From: Alopecurus myosuroides
Taxonomy: Eukaryota; Streptophyta; Magnoliopsida; Poales; Poaceae
Direction of reading: 5' to 3'
NCBI GenBank assembly: GCA_028641055.1
Contig: CM054060.1
Coordinates: forward strand, 240,960,833-241,024,832
Length of the DNA: 64,000 nt
The position numbers were made by a program, and so were the translations under genes. Below are positions 1 through 10,478 of the stretch, in pieces (positions within the stretch are counted from its first letter, which is position 1; each line of letters opens with the position of its first letter). The notes beneath the pieces were generated by a model, which did not search any database, was not told the DNA's origin, and worked only from the letters and a program-made list of their open reading frames with translations.

Positions 1-727
1 GTATGGGCACCTAGAGGGGGGTGAATAGGTGCTACGACCAATTTTAATTTTTTCACAAGGTTTAGGCTTGACTCAAAGGTAAATTCTCTAGATAGTGCAA
101 CTAAAGGTGAATTTACCTATATGGCAAGGCAAGCAATTAATCAAACTAGGAGAACACTTAATACAATAAGTACTACAATAAATGCTACAATTACGAGTAA
201 GTAGAGAGTGAGGAACGAGGTAACCGATGGGAGCACACGGAGACACGATGTATTCCCGAGTTCCTCCCTTTTAGGGGAGTACGTCTCGTTGGAGGGGTGT
301 GAGCTCGCCACGAAGGCCTACTCAACGCCACAAAGGCCTCACCCTATTCTCCGATGAACTTCCGCCACAAAGGCCTAGTTCACCTCTCACTATTGAACCC
401 CTTTGAGGTGAGGATCGAATCCTTTACAAACACTTGGGGCACACACCCACAACTTAATTGGGGGCTCCCAACTCTTCTTGAATCACCACTAGCAACAAGA
501 AGCCTAGGTTATCCACATGAGGAAACCCTAGGCAAAGATCTCTCAAGTAAATGAGAGAGAAATGGAAATCCGGTTGGTGAAGATGTAGATCCGGTGGTCC
601 TCCTTCAATCCTCAAAGAATCAACAAGTTTGGGTGGAGGAGGAGGGAGATCTAGCTTGGTGGGTGAGCTCAATCAATGGAGTCTTCAATGCTGGTGGAGC
701 TAACCCTTGGGGAAGAAAGAGAGGGGC

Positions 728-735
728 TATTTATA
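728..735 (-). promoter_or_regulatory. TATA box of the left Copia-1 LTR
   Basis: The minus strand reads TATAAATA inside GGGGGCTATAAATAGCCCC. The CCGGA repeat array lies just upstream on that strand, where the U3 enhancer of an LTR is expected. The same box is at 11215-11222 in the other LTR. Confidence 0.7.
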
Positions 736-778
736 GCCCCCACTCAAACTAGCCGTTTTTCTGCCCAAACTGCGACCA

Positions 779-1040
779 GCCCGGATTGCTCCGGATTTTT
801 CCGGACTCCTGGATTCATCCGAACTGATTCCGGATTGCAACACGGAAATTCACGTTGCAGTCGGAATCATCCGGACTGAATCCGGATTGCAACATAGAAA
901 ATGACGTTGCAGTCGTATTCGTCCGGACTTGATCCGGATCCCGGAATAATCCGGATTGCAACAGAGAAAAACGCGTTGCACTCGGACTCATCCGGACTGA
1001 ATCCGGATTCGGGACCCCATCCGGAATAATCCGGATGGCA
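779..1040 (-). repeat. CCGGA-rich tandem units in U3 of the LTR
   Basis: Three to four degenerate units of about 50-65 bp each contain a CGTTGCAGTCGGA-like segment followed by palindromes such as CCGGAATAATCCGG. The right LTR has the same array at about 11266-11540. Their place upstream of the TATA box suggests enhancer elements. They are too irregular for CRISPR repeats. Confidence 0.7.
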
Positions 1041-1223
1041 CACTGAAAACCCTTTTATAGCCCGGAAAAGTTCGTTGATCTTCGATTTCTTCACCATTTC
1101 TTTGACACCGTATACGTGCTGATTTAAGAGCAAATCCTTTGACAAAGTAGCACATACGGTTAGTAACTTCTTCATGTTGTTAACAAACACACAAAACAGC
1201 GAGATATCGAGAATGCACTTTCA

Positions 1224-1237
1224 ATCTCCCCCTTTTT
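1224..1237 (-). other. Polypurine tract of Copia-1
   Basis: The minus strand reads AAAAAGGGGGAGAT directly before the 3' LTR start TGAAAGTG, the expected site for plus-strand DNA priming. Similar purine tracts lie further inside at 1362-1376 and 1636-1648. Confidence 0.85.
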
Positions 1238-1698
1238 GGTGTTTGATGACAACATAAAGATTTCACGGGGATAAAACAATATGAACTAAAGAAATGGTGT
1301 CCAAAAAATCGACGGAGTTCTTCCTCGATGTGTGTCGTGAGGCACACACTTCATAGGCTTTGCTCCCCCTATGTTTTAGACACCAAGCCGTCTAAACAAG
1401 TTCGTACAACATGCATAGATAATGATAGACATAATAGCACGCAAGATAATAGTGGCATAAACATGGGGTAGGGTGACACAAATACGTCACGAGGTTCCAC
1501 ACAAATAGTACGAAGTTCCAAACGAAAGAAACGAAATAAAGATACCGGAGCACAAGCCTATAAGATCGAAATCAAAAGGCAAAAGACTTGTGCCCCAACC
1601 CTTGCAAAGCCCGTGGAATCCTAATATGGGACTCCTTCTCCCCCTTTGGCATCAAGACGCCAAAAATGGAAAATGAGTCCAACTAACTACCCAAGAAA
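1238..1698. other. 3' noncoding segment of Copia-1
   Basis: This lies between the third gene and the main polypurine tract. Apart from the two extra purine tracts (1362-1376, 1636-1648) I see no coding or structural feature. Confidence 0.5.
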
Positions 1699-3656
1699 TC
1701 ACACGTCATCTTCATCTTCATCATCCTCGTCTTCTTCTTCTTCCTCCTCCGGCTCATGAGTACCACCACCACCAAGCCCAACAGAATCAAAGTGATCTTC
1801 AGCAGACCCTGACTCCGCATCCTCATCCTCAACATCAGCAGGAGACACACCAAAGTAGAAGTCCTCGTCATGGATCTCAGGCATCTCAAATGGCACATAG
1901 ACAGTGGGCTCAAGAGAAGGAGGATCATCAGGTATCTGAATCCTAGCAGCTCGGCGGTCGGAGTTCTGAATGCGGCAGGTCTCCTTAGCCAACTCTCTCG
2001 CCTCATGAGCAATTGCCCTGGTGTCACTGCACATGTTGAACATAGCCTTGAAGAACTTGGCAATGCCACTGGGAGGACGCTGAGAGGCACTACCACCACT
2101 AGTGGAAGCAGAAGGAGTGGCCATAGGAGATTTGGACTTGGACCTTGAGTACTCCGGAATCTCCACTCCACGAATGAGAGAGGGAACCATCCTTTTGCCT
2201 TTGACCACGGGATAAGAATCCATGATCTCAACCCCAACCTTGTGATTGATGAACCTCTGAATCAGTGGACCATAAGCAGGATTCCTCTTCTCACAGATCC
2301 CAAGGCACACCTCACGGTATATGAAATCCATCACGTCAATCTTCCTCTGGTTCTGAGGCCTAGTGATGAACATGAGGTTCACCATGTAAGCCCTGATGGC
2401 AGACTTATCACCAGCCTTGACCATAATGGTATTGCGGAAGATCTTGGACAGCAGATTGTAGTAGGGATACATAGCAGAGTTGAAGGGCAGAGTCTTTCCC
2501 TGAGCATCAGGAGGATAGCAGAAAGCCAGGCTAGAGTTGTCAAACTCAGAATTTTCATGGATTTTGAAACCATGATTAGCATAAGTGAAGGTCCACCTGT
2601 ATCCAAGAGCCTTAGCCCACTCACCCAGATTGCTAGTGATCTTCTGGTCCCCAGTCATCCAAGTCACAGTACGAGAGGCATCACCATGGGCATGGAAGGT
2701 GCAGTAGAACTGGGCAATCAAATCAGGGCAATACTCACACTCAACATCAAGCAGAGGAATCAGACCCATCTTTGTAAGGCAACCATGCACATGACGGAGA
2801 TCACTGTATTTGTGCTGGTTATAGAACTCCATGTCAATCTGGGACTGCTTGCAGACAAGAGGACGAGCAACTGAGTAGAACTCATCCCAACACTTCAGTT
2901 GGAGGTTGGTCCAGAAATGAGGATCATCACAGGTAGTGTCACGAAAGCGGTATGTATTCTTCCTCTTGATATGCTTCCACCGAGGGATAGAGCAGCCAGC
3001 AAGGTCCAGTGTGGGAACCCTCTCCTCCTGATCATCACGGTTACCACCCCCATGAGCTGTGCGCCCCCTGACGGGACGTGCACCCCTTCCAGCCAACTGC
3101 TTCCTCTTGGTACCCGGTTTTGAGCTGTCACCTGTGAATAGAGGACATAGGAACAGCAGAAGATAAGTGCATATGCCAAACGGTAACAAAAGGAACTCTA
3201 ATGGTTTGAAACAGTGCAAATTCTCATAATTTCTGGCAGCATCCGGACAGATTCCGGAGGCCCGGAATTTTCCGGCTGAGCCCGGAAAAATCCGACTGGG
3301 TCGGACTGGTCCAGATAGAATCCGGGCTCCTCGATCTGACTCGAGAAAATGCCCAAAAACTAGAAATTTTGACTTAAAACTATTCCAAACAATTAGGGGT
3401 ACCAAAGGGATGATCCTAGAGGTGTTCTATGTGCTGGAAAAACATGGGATTGGCACGAGATATGAGATGGATCTAAGTCTAGATTGTGATGTGGTTAGAC
3501 TAGATCTACGAATCCATGGCATCTAGGTACGGATTGGCATGATGAACATGTTGATAGACCTTGGATCTAGATCAAACCCTAGGTGAGATTTCATCTAGAA
3601 CCAAAAACAACCAACAAAAACGAAAAAGAAGAGATGCCGAACACAATACCTTCCAT
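1699..3656 (-). CDS. Third gene of Copia-1 (envelope position), predicted two-exon gene, about 479 aa
   Basis: The predicted gene has exon 1 at 3656-3650 (ATGGAAG), an intron at 3649-3132 (GT...AG, 518 bp) and exon 2 at 3131-1699. Joined, the start reads Met-Glu-Gly-Asp-Ser-Ser-Lys and stays open for 479 codons. The unspliced frame upstream runs through noncoding CCGGA repeats, and no other in-frame Met precedes the basic region, so the splice model explains the start. The N-terminus is basic (KPGTKRKQ, GRGARPVRGR). The middle, from about residue 60 to 330, is a globular domain rich in aromatic residues. The tail is very acidic, with runs of Glu and Asp. It resembles proteins annotated 'putative plant transposon protein' in grass retroelements. 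I see no signal peptide or membrane anchor, so an envelope function is not supported. The function is unknown. It is intact although gag-pol of the same copy is broken. Confidence 0.75.
3239..3335 (-). repeat. CCGGA-rich cluster inside the predicted intron
   Basis: Several CCGGAA/TTCCGG words occur close together, like those in the LTR U3 array, here within the 518-bp intron of the third gene. They may be an intronic enhancer or a relic of a U3 duplication; the sequence alone does not decide. Confidence 0.6.
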
Positions 3657-3793
3657 GGGGGAGTCCTTGACCGAAGGAAGGATCAAACAATCCTCCCTAG
3701 GGGCAACGGGGACGAAAATCGCGGATTTTGGTGGCTAGGGCACGAGAGGGGTGGAAGGAGTGGAAAGAAAACTACCTCCCGTGCGTGTGGGGG

Positions 3794-3801
3794 TATTTAT
3801 A
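3794..3801 (-). promoter_or_regulatory. Internal TATA box of the third gene
   Basis: The minus strand reads CCTTATAAATACCCCC. It lies 138 bp before the predicted ATG at 3656, a normal distance for a plant promoter with a leader of about 110 nt. A CCGGA cluster sits directly upstream (3816-3925), mirroring the LTR layout of repeats, TATA and C-rich stretch. Confidence 0.6.
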
Positions 3802-3815
3802 AGGAAAACTGTCTC

Positions 3816-3925
3816 GTCCGGAATGGCCCGGAAAAATCCGGCTGCCGGAATATTCCGGAGCCAATCCGACCTACTCGGAATAATCCGGGCTTGGTCCGGA
3901 ATGAATCCGGGACAGGCCAGAAAAG
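3816..3925 (-). repeat. CCGGA-rich cluster upstream of the internal promoter
   Basis: CCGGAAAAATCCGG, CCGGAATATTCCGG and related palindromes are packed into about 110 bp immediately upstream, on the minus strand, of the internal TATA box. They match the motif vocabulary of the LTR U3 array. Confidence 0.65.
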
Positions 3926-4466
3926 GCCAAACCATTCCAAAAAGACAGTTTTGACAAGCTGGGAAGGATGTGCTGTTGTGTGGAGTAAGGCATATGCATA
4001 GATGAACATGAAAGAGGACAAATAGAGCAAAAACACGAGGGGTTAGGTTTCCTAGTCTTACTTCTCGGGAAAAAACAAACAAGATCGAAATAGCAACGAG
4101 AAGTAGTATTCGGAAGGATAACACAATAAACCACAAGATATCCAACTAAGAACCAACTCTTCAAACGAGAAGAGGTTGGTGGCCTAAGCCACCATGTAAG
4201 AGTTCATGGTATGCAACCACGAAGATATATCTTGGGGGCATTGCCAATACTCAACATTGAAGCTCACAATTCAACATTAGAAATAGAGTGATAACAATGA
4301 TTTTTTTTTGCTTTGGGCATACTGGGGGGAGGGAGAATCCAATGTGTTAGGATAACACCCCCCCTATGTCCATGCCTACACCTATGCTCAAACACGTTTC
4401 ATCTATAGGGGTGTGTGCAAGATCTTCAAGTCAAGCTCCTTGAATCAATCACATTTAGTTCATTCC
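3926..4466. other. Noncoding spacer between pol and the third gene
   Basis: This holds the 3' end of the pol transcript region and upstream promoter sequence of the third gene. A (C)n tract is visible near 4359. I see no coding capacity. Confidence 0.4.
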
Positions 4467-6080
4467 TCAAGAACAAGAATCTTGCATATCAAGTGGCTTC
4501 GTGAAAATATCCGCAAGATTGTCCTTGGTGGGCACATAAGATAGTGCAATATCCCCTCTTGCCACATGGTCTCGGATGAAATGATGGAGAATCTCAATGT
4601 GTTTGGTCCTTGTATGTTGCACCAGATTGTATGCAATCTTGATGGCACTTTCATTGTCACACAAAAGAGGCACCTTATCTAACTGAACTCCATATTCCTT
4701 GAGAGTTTGCCTCATCCATAACAATTGAGTGCATGCACTTGCGGCGGCAACATACTCGGCTTCGGCGGTGGAGAGTGATATGCAATTTTGCTTCTTGGAG
4801 GACCAACTCACTAGGGACCTACCAAGAAATTGGCAAGCCCCAAAAGTAGACTTCCTATCATCTTGATCACCCGCCCAATCGGAATACGTGTAGCAATTGT
4901 GATAAAATTGTGCCCCCTTTGGGTACCACAAACCAAATCTTGGGGTATGAACCAAATAACGAAAGATCCTATGGACCGCCATTAAATGGCTATCCTTAGG
5001 AGTCGCTTGATACCTTGCACACACACCTACAATCAAAACGATATCGGGCCTAGATGCACAAAGATAGAGCAAAGAACCAATCATAGAACGATACAACTTT
5101 TGATCCACATCCTTACTCCCTTTTGGATTACGAGATAGGTGGCACTTGACTTGCATAGGAGATGTCTTGATCTTGGCATTTTGGAAATTAAACCTCTTGA
5201 TCATATCTTGGGTATACTTGGCTTGAGAAATGAAAGTCCCACGAGCCAATTGCTTGATCTCAAAGCCAAGGAAGAATTTAAGCTCTCCCATCATAGACAT
5301 CTCGAACCTGTCAGTCATAAGCTTAGAGAACTCATTATTTAAAGCTTGGTTAGTTGAGCCAAAGATGATATCGTCCACATATAGTTGGCATATGAAAAGC
5401 TCTCCCTTTACTCTCTTGGTGAAGAGAGTGGGGTCAATTTTCCCAACTTCGAAACCACGATCATCTAACAAATCCCTAAGGTGCTCATACCAAGCACGAG
5501 GTGCTTGTTTGAGACCATAGAGAGCCTTGTCAAGTTTGTAAACGTGGTTAGGAAAGTTGAGATTCTCGAACCCCGGAGGTTGCTTAACATATACCTCCTC
5601 TTTTAATGGACCATTCAAGAAAGAATTTTTCACATCCATTTGTTGCAATTTGAAATTATGAGAGGATGCATAAGCAAGGAGGATACAGATGGACTCAAGG
5701 CGAGCCACGGGTGCGTAGGTTTTATCAAAGTCAATGCCTTCAACTTGAGTGTAACCTTGAGCAACCAATCTTGCCTTGTTCCTAATGACAATGCCATGCT
5801 CATCTTGCTTGTTCTTGAAAATTCACTTAGTGCCAATAACATTGTGGCAATCTTTGGGCTTCTCAACCAATCTCCAAAATTTGTTGCGCTCAAAGTTATT
5901 GAGCTCATCATGCATAGCTTCAAGCCAATCGGAGTCCTCAAGAGCTTCATACACTTTCTTAGGCTCCACCATAGAGATATGAGCTTGATGCTCACAAAAA
6001 TGTGCCAATTGCCTTCTTGTGGATCTTCGAGTTTGAACATCTTCCAAGACCTTGTTGTCTTGAGCATCAATTTGCTTCAA
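4467..6080 (-). pseudogene. Copia-1 reverse transcriptase and RNase H (broken)
   Basis: The main open part (5768-4467) carries Copia RT motifs in order: [40 protein letters not shown] and the catalytic YVDDIIFG, then RNase H with [13 protein letters not shown] and DNESAIKIA. The upstream part (6080-5823) holds the segment leading to the RT start, ending at an in-frame TGA (5823-5825) where the family usually has Trp in GTKW. A frameshift near 6078 separates it from integrase. In an intact copy it would synthesise cDNA in the virus-like particle. The core catalytic residues are still present. Confidence 0.9.
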
Positions 6081-7645
6081 AGCTCTTCTAATCCTTTTGC
6101 GCGACGGGCTTCGATCTCCTCATTATTGCGAGGAGGGATCACTTGATCATCTTGATCATTTGGGTCCCCATCTTGACCAACTTGGCCTTGATCATCATCA
6201 TCATCATCAACAATATCTTCAACACTTGCTTCAACTTGAGGAGAGGATGAAGAGGATGGTTGATCTTGGCCTTGAACTTGACTCGCATTAGTGAAAGGAG
6301 TGGGTACGACTTGCGGAGTCACTTGGTCAATGAGAGGAGGGTCTTGAACATGTTCTTGGTTAGGTGTAATAGTTGGCTCCTTGGCTTGTTCTTCTATTGT
6401 AGAGGAGGGCTCCACTTGTGTAGAGCATAGTCCTTCTCGAGTTGCCATAAGGTGTCCCTCAATGGTGCGGAAAAATCCCACACCCATCCTTCCTATGGCT
6501 TCTTGAGGTATTTCAACATCTACATTAGAAACATGAAATTGCGCCACTTGGGAGCCATCATTTTCCTCGAAAGCCACACTACAAGATTCTATGACAATCC
6601 GAGAAGTTTTGTCATAGAATCTATAAGTGTGGGATTCGGCACCGTAACCAACAAAAATACCCTCAATAGTTTTGGATTGAAATTTAGACAACCTAACACC
6701 CTTGATCAAATAAAAGCACTTACAACCGAATACACGGAAGTAGGAGACGTTGGGCTTGTTGCCGATGAGGATCTCATATGGGGTCTTGTCCAAGCCTTTG
6801 CGGATGTAGAGGCGGTTGGAGGAGTGGCATGCGGTGGATATGGCTTCGGCCCATAAATATTGGTGAGAAGAGTACTCCTCCAACATGGTCCTTGCCATAT
6901 CCAAGAGGGTGCGATTCTTCCTTTCGGCAACACCGTTTTGTTGAGGAGTGTAAGTGGCGGAGTATTGATGACGAATGCCTTCTTCACTAAGAAATTCATT
7001 CAATGTATAGTTCTTGAACTCCGAGCCATTATCACTCCTAATAGCCATGATTTGCACATTGTGTTGACGTTGCACTTTGTTGGAGAAGTCGATGATGGTT
7101 TGTTGAGTTTCACTCTTGCACTTGAAGAAATAAACCCAAGTGTATCTTGAATAATCATCGACAATCACCAAGCAATACTTCTTGCCACCAAGTCTTGCCT
7201 CGGGCACGGCACCAAAGAGATCAACATGGAGAAGCTCCAAGATCCTCTTTGATGAGATAATAGTCTTGGCCTTGTGCACCGTGTCATGCATCTTCCCTTC
7301 AACACACGACCTACAAACGAGATCCTTTGCAAAGGAAACATTTTCTTTTAGTCCGACAATAAGGCCACCTTTGTGAAGACTTTGCAAAGTTCTCATGTTG
7401 ACATGGGATAGGCGGCGATGCCACAACCATCCCAAGTCCGCCTTCCCGAAAAGACACATTGCTTGAAAGTTGGTTGACTTCGAAAATTCCACCACGAACA
7501 ACTCATTTTCAACATGTCCCACGTGAGCGACGTCAAGAGTCTTGCTCCTCAAAAGGACCACAATATCACCATCGAAAAAGATTGAAAAAACCCATCTTTC
7601 CAAGAGAGCGGACGGAAAGTAAATTGTAACCAAGGGATTTGACAA
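6077..7645 (-). pseudogene. Copia-1 integrase (frame broken at both ends)
   Basis: The region has the GAG-pre-integrase zinc-binding part (LWHRRLSHVNMRTL, then CRSC) followed by the integrase core: HVDLFG with the first Asp, IRSDNGSEF with the second, and QNGVAERKNRTLL with the Glu. After the core comes a low-complexity linker rich in Asp and Gln, as is usual before Copia RT. The N-terminal frame is lost by an indel in an A-run near 7586-7592, and the C-terminal frame by an indel near 6078. The intact enzyme would insert the cDNA into the genome. Confidence 0.9.
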
Positions 7646-7850
7646 GCATGACGTTCACGATAGTTATATCGGGGGCCACCACAACCTTTCCGAACCCGGA
7701 TACCTTATACTTGGACGAGTCTCCATAAGTGACGGTTGCTTGGATGTCATTTGGTCGCAACTCCGTCACAAGCTCTTTGCTTCCGGTCATATGATTAGTG
7801 CATCCACTATCGAGAATACATTTAGTCCCACCGGAAGCATAGTCCTGCAA
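7566..7850 (-). pseudogene. Copia-1 aspartic protease (partial, frameshifted)
   Basis: CILDSGCTNHMTG is the Copia protease active-site motif (Asp-Ser-Gly) and NLLSVRSLGKMG is the conserved C-terminal flank. The frame is shifted from gag upstream near 7855 and from integrase downstream in an A-run near 7590. The protease normally cleaves the Gag-Pol polyprotein. Confidence 0.85.
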
Positions 7851-7854
7851 GAGA

Positions 7855-10423
7855 TCATTGACTAGAGTTAGGACCCGAGATGGGTCCCTTCATATTAGCA
7901 ACAAGGGTCTTTGGAACCCAAATAGTATAGTCAATGAAACCCTCAATAGGACCAACATATTTAGCTTGCACAACACCATAATAATCAACATATAAGAAAT
8001 GGTGTGGATTGTTAGTTCCCGCGGATGTGCTACGAGTAGTGTTGTCCCTCATAACACTACTAATCGAGGCAATGTTGTTAGCTTCAACGGGTGTGCTAGG
8101 AGTAGTGTTATCCCTAATGACACCACCACTCGAAGCACCATTGTTGGTCTTCTTCTTGATCTTCTTCTTTTTGTTCTTCTTCTTAGCTACATAGCCTAGA
8201 CATTGCTTGCCCACTTGTTTCCTTGGTGCACTCAATTGTGGTCTAGCAATGACCACATTAGAGTTAGGGGCAACCACTTGTGGGGAAGGGGTCACAAACT
8301 TCACAACTTGTGGGTCTTTACCCTTGAGCCTTGCTAGCTCATTCTTCAACCTAGCATTTCCTCAATAATATTTGCATGATCACAAGAAGAAGTAGCATTG
8401 TTAGCTTGATTAAGTTGAGTTTGAAGTTGTTCATGCAACTCTTTGAGTGATGAGTGTTGGCTTTCCAAAGCTTTGTGAGCCTCCGTTAGCTTTTCAAACT
8501 CCTCGGTTAGTTTACCATGACCAACCCCAAACTCGACCTTATCCTTTTTAGCCTTTTTATTTTTAGCAATAGCAAGATCACGTTCCTTAGTGATGTTTGA
8601 GACAAGTTCATTATGGGTTAATTCAATAGATTCAAGTTCATCCTCTAGAGAAACTCTACCATCATGCTCTTCCTCAAGAGTCATAGAGAAAGATGCAATT
8701 TCATCCGCATCCCTTCTCTCAATCTCACCTTTCTTCTCAAGAGCATCTTGGGCCTCTCCCAATTGCCTCATGAGATACTCAACGTACTTCTTGGTCTCCC
8801 CTTGCATGTTAGACATAAAAAGGTCCAAGGAGACCCTTTCTTCTTCTTCTCTAAGACTAGCAAGATGTTCAAGTTCACTAGGGGTCTTAGAGTTGGGGGA
8901 AGAAAATACCTCCGTGGCCTTAGCCATGAAGCACTTGGCATTACGTTAAGGGAGATCGTTATTGGGGGATTCGAAGAGGGATGAAGATGGTGGAGTAGAA
9001 GCAATAGCTAGAGCGGCCACTTCACTTGTGGTTTCTTCTTCTTCATCACTCCCGGTATCATACTCCTCTTGAGTCAAGAGCACAAACTTGGTGGGAGACT
9101 TCTTGTTGAAAGGTTTCTTCTTGAAGTGAGGTTTCTTGTACTCAACCTTGGACTTGTCCTTGCGAATGAGCTTGCCACTATGGAGCTCTCTATTCTCATA
9201 AGGACACTCCGCAATGAAGTGGTGCTTATCTTGACAATTGAAGCAAGACCTCACTTTTTGAGCCCCATCATTTCCATAGCTAGATCTTGTCTTATCCTCA
9301 ACAAATCTCTTGCCCTTGGGAGGATTGCTCCAAAACTTTTGCACGATGAGAGCAATGAGATCCTTTAGAACGGGATCATAGTCTTGTTCCTTCAAAGGAG
9401 TCAACGCCTCTTCTCCTTCTTATTCATTCTCAACCTCTCTTGACAACACCTTGGCCTTCAAAGCAACGGATGCTCCTTGGTGCATTCCAATGGCCCTAGC
9501 ACGGTTGTCAAACACATTCTTGGTTTGCACTTTGTAGGAGCACATCTCTTGCATAACTTGAGTTGAGGTCATGGAGGAGAAATCATGTCTCCCTTGAATT
9601 CTCTTCATGTCCGCACCCTCAAATAACATAATGGCAATCATGTACTTCCTCTTGATCCAAGCATCATCAATATACTTGGCACCAACATTTGACAAGGCAG
9701 TGGCAAGAGTCTTGAGTCTTCGGTACATGTCCACATGATCCTCTCCATCATGCATATAGAACCCTTCGGCCTCATTGGTCAAGGCATCATATCTATTCCT
9801 TTGCATGCTTTTATTGCCCACAAACATGACGACAAGAGCGTCCCATGTTTCCTTGGAGGTGGAATATTGTTGAAGATCGGCATCTGGTTAGGACCCACGG
9901 CTTGTTGAAGAATGGACAAGGCGGTGTAGTTGAGTTGGCAATCTACAGCTTCTATTCTTGTGAGATTCTTGGGATCAAATGGCTTGTATCCGTCATGAGT
10001 GATCCTCCAAAGATCTATACAATAAGATTTCAAGTGAGTCTCCATGTAGTATTGCCATTCACGAAAAGAAAAAGCATCAATTTTAGGTGGATCTATGGGG
10101 ATGAGGAACGGGAGGATCGGGAGAATAACTTCCGGGAACGGCATGAAATCCTCCACCTCCTTCCGTACCCGACTTAGCGGATTGTTCGGCAGAAGCATTT
10201 TTAAGTGGATCACCATCTACCCCATTCTTGGCACCCTCCGGATTAACTTATGAAGAGAAGATTCGACTACCTCCGGTCCTTTGGCTTTGAGGAGTTCTGC
10301 CATGAGTTGACGCAACTCATCAAATTTGGTGTCTATGGATGAGGTCAATGAATTTCTCAAGGCATTGAGATCATCCATGGTCACCTTGCCAACGGACGGT
10401 TCGGTATCCAAATCATCTCCCAT
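7855..10423 (-). pseudogene. Copia-1 gag (decayed)
   Basis: The start Met is at 10423, about 40 bp after the primer-binding site. Successive pieces are an acidic N-terminal segment (10423-10217), the capsid-like segment (10216-9779 and 9827-9420), the zinc knuckle CFNCQDKHHFIAEC (CX2CX4HX4C) within 9404-8946, a coiled-coil segment rich in Glu, Leu and Lys (8927-8346), and a Lys-rich linker to protease (8349-7855). Breaks are an in-frame stop near 10217, a frameshift near 9830, TAA stops near 9420 and 8946, and frameshifts near 8348 and 7855. The coiled coil after the knuckle is typical of SIRE-type gag. Gag would form the particle and package the RNA. Confidence 0.88.
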
Positions 10424-10464
10424 ACTAAAACTCTTAGGCGGTTAAGCCCGATACAAGAGCCGAG

Positions 10465-10476
10465 GCTCTGATACCA
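10465..10476 (-). other. Primer-binding site of Copia-1 (initiator tRNA-Met)
   Basis: The minus strand reads TGGTATCAGAGC, complementary to the 3' end of plant initiator tRNA-Met, two bases after the 5' LTR end at 10479. It fixes both LTR boundary and element orientation. Confidence 0.93.
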
Positions 10477-10478
10477 AT

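Larger units (their letters stand above)
1..1223 (-). repeat. 3' LTR of Copia-1 (10 bases cut off by window start)
   Basis: It matches 10489-11720 nearly base for base. The right copy begins TGAAAGTAAAG and ends TGCACTTTCA, giving short inverted ends TGAAAGT/ACTTTCA; this copy has the same inner end at 1223. It lacks a 9-10 bp stretch present in the right LTR near 11430-11440. It holds the minus-strand TATA box at 728-735 and an array of CCGGA-rich units at 779-1040. Confidence 0.93.

Noticed and set aside
779..1040. CRISPR-like regular repeats in the LTR
   Set aside because: Units vary in length and sequence, have no unique spacers, and lie in a eukaryotic LTR.
1683..2237. Minus-strand frame of 184 codons overlapping the third gene
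   Set aside because: Alternative frame of the same DNA; low-complexity Leu/Arg/Lys translation of the acidic tail region.
1870..2874. Plus-strand open frames of 92 and 210 codons
   Set aside because: They are antisense to the third gene of Copia-1, with no promoter or family resemblance.
5630..6146. Frames of 146 and 168 codons across the Copia-1 integrase/RT junction
   Set aside because: Out-of-frame and antisense readings of RT; the real motifs are in the other minus-strand frame.
10465..10476. tRNA gene fragment
   Set aside because: Only the 12-bp tRNA-Met complement used as a primer site is present; no tRNA body. The same holds for the tRNA-Asp-type site at 48464.
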